A DNA stretch of 64,000 bases from Baylisascaris procyonis. Lineage: Eukaryota > Nematoda > Chromadorea > Rhabditida > Ascarididae. Below are positions 1-11,900 of the stretch, in pieces. Each line of letters starts with the position of its first letter. Within the stretch, counting starts at the first letter, position 1. Position numbers and translations under genes: made by a program. Location of the stretch: assembly GCA_037389465.1 (NCBI GenBank), contig JAZARR010000152.1, positions 1,430,001-1,494,000 on the forward strand. The letters are read 5' to 3'. Under the pieces are notes generated by a model. The model did no database searches. It was not told where the DNA came from and worked only from the letters and a program-made list of their open reading frames with translations.

Positions 1-1852
1 AATATTGGAATCGTTGAAATTATGGCGATAATTTTTTGAATAAATTTAAATTCGAAATTCAATCTTCAACGTTTTTCCCAGCGGGTAATCAGTAATTCCC
101 CAGGGGATAGGTAAGTAGTACCAATGATGATTTGAGAGATATGTGCGGTATGTGATAGGGAATATTTCTTAATCGACCTTATTGCTCGATAAGCATTAGA
201 GGTTGAAATAATTTGAGGGGGAAGTATAAATTTTCTGTAGAATATTATGTTTAGAAATTTTTTAAATCCTCATTTCCTTTATCCACAACTTTTTCTCTTT
301 TTGAATCATGTGGTTCATTAATTTTTTTTGGGGGGGGGAGGTGGAGAGGGGAGGGGAATCTCGGTTATTAAAATATAATTCCGATGGAATATAAAAATTT
401 GATGTTTTATAACTCAGAAATGATTGTCCTGCCAGGAAAGTAGAATACCCTTCTGATGGAACACAATACCCACTTTATTAGTTATCCGCTGGGGAAAACG
501 AAGATTTAATAAAGTGATTCGAGCACTTGGGGTGGTTCTTGAAGATGCCCAGAAGTGAGGCATTGGTTTATCCAAGTAAGCTGCCACTAGATGACCGGTC
601 GTATTGCGACCAGTTCATCTGGTCGGAAGACGTCTGGTCACATCGTTTGTCTCTGTTGATGTTCATTGTGGTTTTTTTCTTGTTCTTCTTTTTTTTTTTT
701 GATCGTTGAATTGTTTCATTTTATTGTGTTGGTTGTATTCCTATGGATCATGTGACGAGTGAATCGATCACGGCTATAGATTTATAGTTGTGGGTACATT
801 CATATGTGAAAATCTATTTGTAACTTACCGATTTTATTATGGCTGATCGATTATGTTAATATTTGGCTGTCTATAATTGTACTATGCTGAAGTAATTGTT
901 GTTGAATGTTTACAATATGATACCACTATTGCTGAAAAAAGATGCATATAGCATTTGCCTAAAGTATATGAACATTGTGAGAGGATGGTAAGGTTCAAGT
1001 AGACGATCAATGATTGTCCGTCCTCTAGCTTGAGCTTAAGCCGTAACTTTCACATGACCCTGTAACCTTCACCTATGTGGAAATGGCAGCGATATGAAGA
1101 GGGATTTATTGGTGACGAATAATTTTGTTTAGTGAAATAAATAAATGAATAGATATAGGTGTTGTGTGCATTTATTGTCAATGAAGAGTGGACAGTCATA
1201 CTCTCGCCCCGTGCTTACTTCCATTTTTTTGTCGTACTTTTTAGTTTATAATGTTTCTTTGGAACTCCATCCGACAATATAGTGGAGTTTAATTGAGCTT
1301 TTAACTTTTTTGTCGTATTGATTTATATTAATTGATTCATATTAATTACATGCATTATATGTACTTGAATTGTTATGTGAATAATATAGCGCCGATGAGG
1401 GAAGATAGAAAGGGAGTTCAATCGCCAAACTCCGACTCCGGTATAGCAGCCAGCTGGAACGGCTGTCAAAAAATCCAAGCAACCTATATCATTACGTAGC
1501 GCCTTATCCATGGCTAACTGCTAGCCGTTCTCTTTGCCGGCATCTAGCATGTGGGTGAATAAATCGGCCAATTTAGACGTTTTCTTTTCTTTGCTTGAAT
1601 GGGGTAGGTCACTTCCCCCTCCCCCCCCTATGAATTCAGGCAACTTTCAAACAATTGCGTGAATATAAATAGTAGCCCCAAAGTGTGGTACTTCTCCAAT
1701 TGGCGTGTTCAACACAAGCAAATGATAAACTGTAACATTTATTGAGGCCAATTAAAGATCACACTTATGTATTTCCTGCCAGGTATTTCACCAATACATG
1801 AACATAAAATAAATATTTGAAACAGCTGATCTGCCTACATGTAACGCCCTAT
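1..1852. other. Intergenic region downstream of the NDPK gene
   Basis: No gene that I can support. It holds a G-rich tract at about 330-355, a T tract at 688-700 and a C run at about 1618-1629. A more GC-balanced patch at about 1380-1560 has an open minus-strand frame (about 45 sensible codons from 1511 downward), but no splice sites or family resemblance define it as an exon. Confidence 0.5.
1738..1743 (-). terminator. Candidate polyadenylation signal of the NDPK gene
   Basis: AATAAA on the minus strand about 110 bases after the NDPK stop codon. It is the first canonical hexamer downstream. Position and sequence fit, but the cleavage site cannot be seen. Confidence 0.45.
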
Positions 1853-2007
1853 TTATTCGTAGACCCAGTTGACGTTTGCCGGAGTCCACTCAATAAGCTC
1901 CTCATTTTTGAACCAATGAGCGATTTCGCGTTTAGCCGATTCCAACGAATCGGATCCATGAACGATATTACGACCCGTTTGAATCGAATAATCACCTCGG
2001 ATCGTAC
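1853..2007 (-). CDS. NDPK exon 3 with active-site histidine
   Basis: Acceptor GATTCAG, then (G)[20 protein letters not shown] with His118, [14 protein letters not shown] and C-terminal NWVYE, stop TAA at 1855-1853. Confidence 0.95.
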
Positions 2008-3080
2008 CTGAATCGTACGTATTTCACCTTAGTTCAATTAAACATAGAAATTTCAAATATAGGTGAATTGCTTTAACATGTTTCAATGGCATCTGTCTAC
2101 GATGCAAATATATGAGTGAGCAAGATGGATGGGATGGCAACTAGACAAGTGAAGAGAGGGGGAGGGGGTAGACGGAAATGCCTTATATCCTTTAGATGAA
2201 ATCCGTACCTGAATCGTATGTATTTCACCTTAGCTCAATTAAACATAGAAATTTCAAATATAGTTTAACATGTTTCAATGGCATCTGTCTACGATGCAAA
2301 TATATGAGTGAGCAAGATGGATGGGATGGCAACTAGACAAGTGAAGAGAGGGGGAGGAGGTAGACGGAAATGCCTTACATCCTTTAGATGAAATCCTTCA
2401 TGTAAGTAGATGTTTCACCACATATATTTCCCATCGTACCATAATGTATTGATCAACGTTCCGATATAAATGAAGAATGTTTTATAGGGCGCATGGAGCT
2501 TGTGCCTTCATTCTATTCATTGTTCTCCTTGTGTAGTAATTTGCGGCCATGATATTAATAACCTAATAGGAGACTGATCCTCGTATCCGTCGTAGAAGTG
2601 AGCACACTAACCAGGATTTGATGCTAGAGGATTTGTCGCACCAAGCATAAGACGTCCTTGTTTGACCACGTCAAGACCTTCCCAAACCATTGCGACAACC
2701 GGTCCCGAGGACATATAATCAATGAGTGTCTTGAAGAACGGCTTATCCTTCAACTCTTGATAGTGCACCTAAAAAAATGGCTGCAAAAAAAGACATGGAC
2801 TTCTGGTTTCCTTTAAAAAAAAGGAAAGAAAAAAGAACAGACCCAAATCCTAATGGTTTCGCTAATTAAGGATCTTTTTTATATTAAAGTTTTTTTAGAA
2901 AATATTTGGATATAAGAGAAAGAAAGGTCTCACTTCAAGATGCGGTCGAGTGGCATGAACCATCTTCATTCCGACAAGTTTATATCCACGTTCTTCGAAT
3001 CGTGCAATAACTTTACCGATAAGACCACGTTGTACGGCATCTGGTTTGATTGCAATAAATGTTCTTTCGTTCTTCGACAT
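1853..3080 (-). CDS. Nucleoside diphosphate kinase, complete 3-exon gene
   Basis: Complete minus-strand gene, exons 3080-2934, 2768-2612 and 2007-1853 (147+157+155 nt = 152 aa plus stop). The enzyme moves the terminal phosphate of ATP onto other nucleoside diphosphates through a phosphohistidine and forms cytosolic hexamers. The protein starts [14 protein letters not shown], with the conserved Lys12. It carries the [13 protein letters not shown] segment in exon 2 and the active-site NIVHGSDS in exon 3, where the histidine falls at residue 118, the canonical position. It ends NWVYE, as many animal NDPKs do, and its length matches group I enzymes. Donors are GTGAGA and GTTAGT; acceptors are TTTTAG and TTCAG; phases are 0 and 1. 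No signal or transit peptide is seen. Intron 2 carries a tandem duplication that copies the exon 3 acceptor. The family assignment is secure; which paralogue it is remains open. Confidence 0.96.
2003..2396. repeat. Tandem duplication of about 200 bp in NDPK intron 2
   Basis: The block starting CGTACCTGAATCGTA at 2003 is repeated from 2204 with few substitutions and one 10-bp gap. Both units contain the G-rich run and the segment ATGGCATCTGTCTACGATG. Unit 1 includes the true acceptor of exon 3 (minus strand), so unit 2 carries a copy of that acceptor about 200 bp further into the intron. Confidence 0.9.
2612..2768 (-). CDS. NDPK exon 2
   Basis: Acceptor TTTTTTAG, then [12 protein letters not shown] to [11 protein letters not shown], donor GTTAGT, phase 1. 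It holds the Kpn-loop region and the [10 protein letters not shown] segment typical of the family. This exon has no ATG near its start, so it is easily missed by simple ORF calling. Confidence 0.95.
2934..3080 (-). CDS. NDPK exon 1
   Basis: 49 codons from ATG (3080) to HLE, followed by donor GTGAGA. It contains the nucleotide-binding start IAIKPD and the [14 protein letters not shown] helix/strand. Phase 0 at the donor. Confidence 0.95.
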
Positions 3081-4109
3081 TGCGAGATTGTTTGTCTTCT
3101 TACCTTTAGCAATAAATTACTTCACTAAAATAATGCGACTTTCCTAATAGTACGTTTCAAATCGTATCGAAATTGATGCATACAAAAATTTACATATGCA
3201 GAAATTATGAGACAAATTGCAGTACTATGGTACGATGGCAATCGACTATGGCGAAGCGATATGCAGATCTCGAGAGTCACACAAACGAAGGAATGGTCAG
3301 ATGACCGGAAATGGTCAAGTAATGCAGGTGTGATTGGTCATAAAACGATAGCACCCTTTGGTATGGTCCTTCACGCTTATCAAAACTAACTTCTATCACA
3401 CATCACAGCACAACAATCAACTAAGTTTGTAGCATATATTCAGATAGAGGCTAGCAATATTTTGTTTAACCACCACCATCACCACTGCAGTTCAATCATC
3501 AGAATTTATAGAGTCGTCTAAAGGTCAAAGGTCGTTAATCGTAATGCTGAACCCCCTCCCCACCCCCCTCCCTCAGTTCAAACTTGAGTAGGGAAAAATT
3601 TTTCGGTATTACATTATAGCTTGAAATGAGTGGGTGGAAACTATAGTCAACGCCAGACTATCAAACACGTTTAGTGTTTTTCGTGTCGATTGAGCACTTT
3701 ACAACCGCCACTCCAGACTTCTTTTGGTTACGTGCATTTTCACAAATTTTTTCAACGCTAATTTCCCACTTCCAGGATGCACATTACTACCTTCAGGTTA
3801 TAATCGAAATACGATAGCTTTAATGGTAAGGTTGAGCAACAAATTAAATTCGAATGAAATTATTAAATTTTCATCAAAAAAATAATTATTTATAAATCTA
3901 CATAAAAGTGGATATCATTTGACATTTTTTTTGGCGAAAATTGTTTGTCGTCGGATGTTGGCAGACAATGGGCAATATGACGACAAATTTCTGCAATAAT
4001 AGAGAATAAAAATCGCTCAAAAACACTTTCAGATTAAAGCATATAGCGGCAAGTGTCGAATCAATAAAAAATTGCAAATAACGTGCAGAGGGAATCGCGA
4101 CGAGGATAC
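3081..4109. other. Region upstream of NDPK
   Basis: Presumed promoter and 5' UTR region of the NDPK gene. On the minus strand a TATTTTAG acceptor-like site lies about 40 bases before the ATG and could be a trans- or cis-splice acceptor. A C-rich tract at about 3550-3575 is the only other marked feature. No TATA box stands out. Confidence 0.35.
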
Positions 4110-4233
4110 CTGTTGTAACGGGCTCACTGCTGCAACTATCGTTATCGCACGTCTCGTAGGCGAATATGCAACAGCCGTACAACTGAACGACGCATAGCAG
4201 TACTGATGAGGTGCACAATAAATCCCACCGCAT
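4110..4233 (-). CDS. Possible first exon encoding a signal peptide
   Basis: Minus-strand ATG at 4233 opens a frame that begins with a classic secretory leader: MRWDLLC, a hydrophobic run SSVLLCVVQLYGCCIFA, then polar YETCDNDSCSSEPVTT. After 41 codons plus one base there is a good donor (CAG/GTATCC at 4109). This would be the start exon of a small secreted or membrane protein. I cannot find the following exon between here and the NDPK gene, so it could also be a chance leader-like frame. Beyond the donor the frame stays open but turns hydrophobic and unremarkable. Confidence 0.33.
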
Positions 4234-4239
4234 TTCAAC

Positions 4240-6778
4240 GATGAGGTGAGTGAGTGTTAAACTTTATGCGCTGTGGTTCTTTGTGTTTGATTACGGTGGT
4301 TGCTATGGTAACATTCGTGTCGAGAGATGACGTTATTAATGCGTTAAACATTAGAAGCGAACACAAAAACATTTCGATCAACCATATTGACTGACGATTG
4401 CTTGAGCTATGAATATTTGTAGTAAAAAAAAGTTGGACAAATTTGAAAACTGATAAATAAAAAATTAAAAAAAGGGTATTATAATATGCAAATTTTAGCG
4501 GCTTCATTTTATAACAATGATAGAAGTGATAGTGAAAATATAAGATCAAAACAGGAGAGTCACAGGTTGATAAAGAAGATTTTTTCTAACGAATCAATAA
4601 GATATAACACAAATATATAACACAAAGTGTGTTATAATTGTCTTGCTTTATGCAATAGGAAAATAGCAAAAAAAAAAAAAAACTTAAGAAATAAGTGATT
4701 ATAACAACAGTTATAGTTTAAGCAAGATTATATGTAAGGAGAACAACAGCGAAAAATGATACGGTGACGAAAAAAAAAACGGAAATGAAGGATGGCATTA
4801 AAATAGAGAGGAATCTGGTAGTTCTAGGCTTCAGCGGTTTCGCGGAGAGAGAGACAGAGAAGACAGACAGAAAGACGGACAGAGACAGGGAGAGAGATTC
4901 TTTCAAATACAGATACATGTTAGAGTTAAAACATGAAAAAAATTACAGCGCTATAACACTAGGAAATATAAAAATAAGGAAATGATGAGAAAACAGGGAA
5001 TAAGGCCACAACGTAAAAAGTGACCACAAACGCAATGAGGTCAGTCGGTGATGACCACAACCTAGCGTAGAGTAGGTGAGCAAATGCAAAAATAAATCGA
5101 CGGGGAATTCCAGGTTGGATTGTAGTATAAAATTTATAATGACTATTATTAGTATGTTGTTCGCCCTGAAATTGGGCACGTTTGCGAAACTTTTTTGGGA
5201 ACTAAAATTAATTGCGGTGCTTTTATATAATACATAGTTTTATGCTTTCGATATTCAAAAAAAAAGACATGGAATCGGAAGTACTGCATTTGAGAGGTGG
5301 GGGAGGGCGGAGAGAGAAGAGGGGAAAACGGGGTTTTTTTATTGTAATTCAATCCGGTTGTATTGCTATTTTTCAGTTTTTTAATTCTGCTCTTCTCTCC
5401 TAACCTCTATCGCAATAACTCTCTCATACCTTCTCGATTTTATAGAATCCTTCCCGCCATCCATCTAAAAACCTTCCCCTAGCATTCTTAACTCTCGACA
5501 AATAGTGAATGGGATATTCTGAATTATTCGCTAGAGACATATTAAAAAAAAAATCTTACTTATGTGGTTGTATTTCGTCGATTTTTCAAATACAATAAAA
5601 GATCTAAAATTATTTAAATTTATTTAGTAATTAGTATAGAAAAAATATTTGAGGTATAATCTACGTTTAGTTTAGATTGATTGTAGTAATAAGTACTTTA
5701 GAGCCCTCTATGTTTTATGATTTAATTTGCATGTTATTTAAATTCATTTATTTATGACGGCTCGTTCCTGAAGAAGAATTTTTTGTCATATTCCCTCTTC
5801 TCGTTGTTAATTAGTTTATCAGTTTTGCATGTAATTCATTTCCCCCTTATTTTTTCACCAAATAGATTAAAAATTTTTTTCGGTCATTTCAATTTGTGTG
5901 CTCGTTATTCTTTAATGTTTGCTTATGTTAAATTAAAAATCCTTACCATTAGGAGAGATCCCGAACTCTTGAGCGTTGATTACCAAAATTAATTTCAGGA
6001 TAACCTAATAAACGTAAATTAGCCTAATATGTTTGCGGGGGAATTGTAATAACTACATATTTACATAGGATGATTTATGTAGAGAAATTCTAAGCTTTGA
6101 AGGTTTGCCGGAAGATTTGCTAATATAAAGCAAATCAAGAGTTCCTCCATAGGTGCTGAAGAATGCAGACTCTTCGAGCATTAGTAATTTTTCTCATAAA
6201 CCCACGGGTATTACAAATTTTCCCAAAACTTCCTAAAGGTTTATTTGAAGAAAAATGCTTTATTGAGTGGGAAATAATTTTTCCCAAAATAGTTTCACAC
6301 CACAGAAATATATGTAGCATGTAGATGCAAGAATAAGTTATATGCATGATTATATAAATTTTATGCACATAATCGGTTTATATAAAAGTGCATATCAACT
6401 GCATTAGCTATAGGCCTATATAATATGTGAGCTTCGAGTGTTATTCGTTAATGCTTCGTTAGGTCTAATATTAAATAAAGATGAAGTAAATATTGCTCTA
6501 TGTGTTATCACTGTGAGGTCGATGCCGCTAACATCTGCGCTCAGATTTATCGGCTTTCAGTTATAACCACTTATGTTTTTGGTTTATTCTTTGACTTTTA
6601 TGTTTCAACTGTATAGTTTTATATATACTAACTTTTAACTTAGCATTCTAGTATGTTATATTAGTATTTCGTCCATAGACTATTTTAGTGAACTTGAAAT
6701 GTTATTCGTATTGCTTCGACAGGCAGAATATTAAATAAAGATCTGCGTGGTACATATTGCTCTACAATATGTAACATG
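4240..6778. other. Gene-poor AT-rich stretch
   Basis: No gene supported. It contains a GA/CAGACA-rich low-complexity tract at about 4845-4895, a G-rich segment at about 5299-5325, and short poly-A and poly-T runs. Confidence 0.5.
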
Positions 6779-6990
6779 TTGCTATTGCTCTGCAACTGTT
6801 GGCCGTTGCTATTGGTATACCACCGTTGGTGGTTACTATTGCTGTACTACTGTTAGGGGTTGCTATTGCTCTAACATTGTTGGCGGTTGCTATTGCTTTA
6901 CACTATTCGCGGTTGCTATTGCTCTACCATTGTTGGCGTTTCTATTGCCCTACCATTGTTAGGGGTTGCTATTGCTATACCATTGTTGGC
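6779..6990. repeat. 27-bp minisatellite, about 8 copies
   Basis: Degenerate direct repeats of a 27-bp unit beginning GTTGCTATTGCTCTACCATT and ending GTTGGCG. Because 27 is a multiple of three, plus-strand frames read as a 9-residue hydrophobic repeat (VAIALPLLA-like). No other sign of coding. Confidence 0.85.
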
Positions 6991-7057
6991 GCGAAGCCGT
7001 CAACCACCTTCACTCAGGCTCATCGACTTTCAGTCATCATCTTGTGAAATGTCATGA

Positions 7058-7254
7058 GCGGTCGGTCGTCAGCAAGCAAGATGCGGGTGATGACCATCTT
7101 GTTGCACTCGTCGTTCACTTCTTCCCAAACACATGAGACGAGAGTCGGTCGTCTCTCTCGTCTCGCGTGTTTGGGTAGAAGTGAACGACTACAGCAACAA
7201 CAAGATGGTCATCACTCACGTCTTGCTTGCTGACGATGAAGTGAACAACCAACC
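7058..7254. repeat. Imperfect inverted repeat (hairpin), arms of 66-69 bp
   Basis: The left arm 7067-7132 (CGTCAGCAAGCAAGATG to CCCAAACAC) pairs with the right arm 7167-7235 (GTGTTTGGGTAGAAGTG to CTTGCTTGCTGACG) with few mismatches. Pairing continues outward (GCGGTCGGTCG against CAACCAACCGC) with one 10-bp gap. The 34-bp centre contains its own inverted repeat, GAGACGAGAG / CTCTCGTCTC. It could be a small foldback transposon or a transcribed hairpin. Confidence 0.85.
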
Positions 7255-8349
7255 GCTGGAACAAGGTTTTTTCCATTTTTTTTTAAATTTTCACAATTTT
7301 ATAAATATTTATATCTGTATCTCTCTGTGTGAATATGTTCTTACATAACGTTAATATTCCTGAATTGGTTTCTATGCTCATAATAGGTGTACTTTATTGC
7401 TACCAAATTTTTTGAGGGTATATTTTTAACTAACAGCACTCGTCTTAGTACATTCTGCCATGTTTCAATAAATTATTTATATCATTTACATAAAAAGCCT
7501 TTAAAGTAGGTTATGAAAAGCTTTATTTTATTGACAAGAATATAAATAATATTCATTGCTCTATACGATGTTATACGAGGACTTATTCATAGTAAATACG
7601 GGCATATCTTATTCATTGCGCTATACTATACTAGGACTTATAGTAAATATTGGATAAATCTCATATTATTATGATGAATATTTGTGAAACATTCGACTAG
7701 AATTCTTTAAGCTTCTAACACAAACGACGTAATCTTTAAGTATATATTTTCTTTAAATTTTCTATATTTGTATATTTGCTGAAATATTTGTAAATATTTT
7801 ATAAAAAGTGATCATATTTCATTTTTCGATTTTATTTTATAATTTATTGAAATATTAAATGCTGCAATTTTTGCTTCGATAGGTGATAATAGGGCGAATA
7901 ATTTAACAGATTTTTCTACGGATATTTAATTGGAGATGAACGGGAAACTACAAAATGAGCATGTCATACGCATATGACTCCTTATCTTATAATATTGACT
8001 TGAAGTCGTCGAGAATCTAAAGCATAGAGGAATATAGCATGTAATTACTAAAGAAATATTTAGATGTATTTTCTTCATTTGTCGATTGCTGCTATATATG
8101 GTGTTTATAATGAAGTTGTGATTGTTCTAATAACTAGTAAGATGCCAATTTTATGGTAAAATATGAATCCATGACGTCATCAAATATAGCAGTTTCCTAA
8201 TAGAATGAGAGAAAATTGAAATTATTATACTAGTAGAGGCTTGTCTTATAATTAAAGCACATAGGAGATAGTTTACTCAAATAAGTTTCAATTGTATATG
8301 ATACTGCATCTTCCAATTTGGTTTACCGCCTTATTTTTCATCCCTTTGC
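7255..8349. other. AT-rich DNA without recognisable features
   Basis: No gene, RNA or notable repeat seen; ordinary AT-rich sequence between two inverted-repeat structures. Confidence 0.5.
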
Positions 8350-8900
8350 CTCCTCCGGCGCTGTCGCAGAGAACGATGGAATCCTGTTTGCGAACCTCGG
8401 AAGGAGCTGAGCTTCTGCCCCACATGGCATACGCACCACCACAATACTGTGCACTCTGCAAACGAATACTAACACACATCATAGAGGCTTGAAAACTTGT
8501 AGTAGGAGCATCCAATTTTTTTTTTTCATCATTCAACTGAGAGTATCAAATAATATCCGCATGGAAAATTTCAGCTCGAAGGGGGGAGTACATTTGCTTC
8601 ATGGGTCATCGTTTTCTGCAATCATTGATTAGTGCAGCATAGATGACCCCTCCAGTAATTGCACTTCCTCACTTTCAATTATGCTGAAATATTGCATCGG
8701 AGAATTATTTGACATTGCGAGTTGAATGATGGGGAAAAATTTGCGTGTTTATATTATAAGTTTTCGAGTTTCTATGGTGGGGGTTAGCATTCAGTTGTAA
8801 GAGTGCCGAGTACGGTAGTGGTGCATACGCAGTCCGTTCGCAGTTCGCAGTCAGGGTACTATCGTTCTCTGTCGTCGTGGCGGTGTAGCACATTTCAAAG
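8350..8900. mobile_element. Long palindrome of about 540 bp, foldback/MITE-like
   Basis: Two diverged arms (about 8360-8600 and 8650-8893) face each other around a centre at 8626. Anchors are AGAGAACGAT, the CATACGCACCACCACAATAC segment against its counterpart at about 8810-8832, CATCATTCAACT on the left against AGTTGAATGATG on the right, and the inner GGGTCATC / GATGACCC at 8603-8610 and 8642-8649. Almost the whole segment is self-complementary. Frames on both strands read as related peptides (AYAPPQYCALC, AYAPLPYSALL) only because the arms are copies. End points and target duplication are not resolved. Confidence 0.75.
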
Positions 8901-11900
8901 TTGGGATTACCTAATAAATAGATAGACAAGCATAATTAATTTTATTTTTCCTTATTTATTTTTATGTTTTTTTCTAAACAATTATAGCGGTTATATTATA
9001 ATATATGTGGAGTAATTTTTATAAGATTTTATAAATTTTTTGGTAAGCATTTATTTATTTCAATAGCTGCATAGTCTGTTTATGTGCATTTTTATGTCGG
9101 TGTTTCCGTCATAAATTTCACTTCAGGAACAATTCGAAGTCAGGGTGCAAAATCTAGGCGATGAATTCTTGTATCAACGCTCAAATTGACCCACTAACAG
9201 TCGAAAAGTGCGAAATGTGCTTAAAGGTTTGCATGTATTTTGCGATTATGTTGTACTTTATATTGGGCAGGTGTCATAAAAGGTGAGCTCCTTAATGGAA
9301 GGGTTGTTTGAGAGAATGAAAGTGGGGGCATTATTTAAAGTTTTATTATTATTAATAAATTATTAAGGTAGGTGGTAGGTAAATGACGTGTAAAAGTATG
9401 CGCAATTCGAACACCTTAGGTATACTTTTTTTATTTATTTTGATTTCCCTTTGGAATTTTTCTCCCAATTTTTTTTTCTCGAGAAAAATTCATCTGTTTG
9501 AACTTTTTTCATAGAATTTTATTCAAGCATTCTAATATGTAGAGTTGACACAAGAGTAGGCTGAATGTGGTAAGTGATCGATCGCAGTGAATTCAATGAA
9601 AATTGCTTGTTGGAATTCATTTAAGCGAAAAGGGTTCGCTAGCAATAATAACATAAGATAACACTAGTGGAAATTTTAATTTATAAAAAGACTTAGAGTT
9701 GTTAGAATGGGAATATAGGAAGAACGAAAGATGTAGATTATTAGTGAAAGCCGCATTTGATTAGCTTAAAAAACAAAAAAAAAATAAGTCGATGAATTCG
9801 AGAGAAATATAAGATGTATGTGGTTAAGACAGATGTCAAAACCTTTCTGATTTGTAAAATCGAAAGCTTATTTTCTAGATGGATGCTTTTTCTGAATATT
9901 TTAGAGCACGCTTATGATCCTGTGAGATCCATTTGGATCTATTTTATCGTTGATTCGATATGAGAGCTACTAAATTCACGTAAAGCTTCTTTAATAACAT
10001 TATTTCCGTCGTTGATAAGCAAGCTGTCATTTAGTTTGAATCTCTACTCAACAGAGAAAGGGAGAGAGGGAGAAAAGGGGAGAAAGGAAGGGAAAAAGAG
10101 AGCGAAGTTTTGCTAAGTACTAGGCGCAAAACTTACTAAATGTTGTCGTATATTTTAGAGGACGTAGGCATGCATTGGATTGTTTGAGAACAATTGAAAA
10201 CAAAGAGAACGATTGAGAAAACGATAAGATTGAACGTTGAAAAGTGTATGCAAAATTTAGAGAGTAATCGATGTGAGCGAGTAAAATTCGATTTTAGAAG
10301 TGAGGATGCTATTGGCAAAATGCTTCTCGAAAAAGGGAGAGATTAGGCGGCCATCTCATATTCGTTCAGTAATCGCAATTGCTAAACGTTTTGCTTTTTT
10401 TTTCTTTACTCTGCAGACATAGAACTTACTTCCATCATTCAAACTTAGCCGCTAGTGCTGTACTTTAGGTTGTTTTTTTGGGTCGGGAGGGGGGGAGGAA
10501 TACATACATTCTGTATTTTATACTTCCATTCGATGGTTCCACGTATTGATATAGGAAAGGTTGTGAATCATTTTTTGTTTTGTTGAGAAGGAAGGATTCA
10601 GAATCTTTTTTTTTTGTCGAACAGGGGATTCAGAATCCTTGTTTTTTTCGCTGATCTCTTATAGCCATTCATATCTTTTTAACTGATTTCTGCAGATATA
10701 TTATCGCAATTATTTATTGCTCAGTAAATCGAACATATCTGGTTCTCTATATTTCATTTTGAGTCGAATTTTTTATAACTTAGAATTTAATAAAATTTCC
10801 ATCAAATTTAATAACTTAGAATGGTCAAATTGGGAAATTCTCATCGTTATTTCCATAGTTTGAAATTCAAATGCTGAGGTGGAAGTGGATTCAATCGGGC
10901 AAATGATGAAAGTTGCCCATAAGTTGGACATGGACAAACGTAGTGGACACATGAGCGAATACTGGCACCTAGTGTTAGGTGTTTTAACAAAGAAGTAACA
11001 GTTGTTGAAATGATGTTAGATGATTAGATAAAGATATAAATCATTTCATAGCGGCTGTCAACAATAAGATTCTTTTATTTTTGTAGGTGATGTTTGCTGT
11101 GACTTAGGTGTTGTGTTGTGATCGTTTCTAGTCTTCAATGAATGTAAACATATTCCATAGTCATCGGAAACTCATCGAAGGCTTGCAGACTTTCTTTATA
11201 TCATGAAGCTTTTCAAATATTGCCACTTATTTTTATTTGTACTGTGAGAAAATTACCAAAAAAACGACGTTAAAAAAACGTTTCATTTACCCGTTTACTA
11301 ATACAAATCGATATTTTTCGTGTAAGAATGAAAATATTTTTTGCTGCAATTTTTTTTTTAATGTGCCATCAATTCAAATTTGATTTCATTTTTTTTGCCA
11401 TAAAATTTTATCGATGAATTTTTTTCATAAAATTTTCCATTCCTCTACAGAAATATTTCAATTCATCACTCTTTGTGGTCGATTTAGTGGTCAGTTTCAC
11501 ATCACGAAAAAATTGTATTACTAACAAAATTACATCTTTATTTTTACTGTACAATTTCCGGTGTTAAGTTATACGTGTGTGGAATATACCACTTCCTTAC
11601 AATACTGTCTGAGTGTTATCTATATTACTTTTTATGCGGTATCTAATTTATCTCAATCTTTATGGTTAATCCATCTCATCCACTGAGCTTCATCCAGTTT
11701 CCGGTGGTTATTTTAATTAAGATCATATGGACGAAACTCTTTTATTTGATTCGTCATTGTTGTTTTTTTTTTCTTTAGTGATTCTAGTTTCTCACATGCT
11801 CGGCTATGTTTTTTCCGGTCCGGAAAAATGAAGTAATATTGTAAATATTGTCATAGTAGTAATCTAAGTATGGGATGTTTGAGAATTTTCGACCAAGTTA

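Noticed and set aside
6747..7047. Plus-strand hydrophobic frames of 71-82 codons
   Set aside because: Products of the 27-bp minisatellite, repeated in more than one frame.
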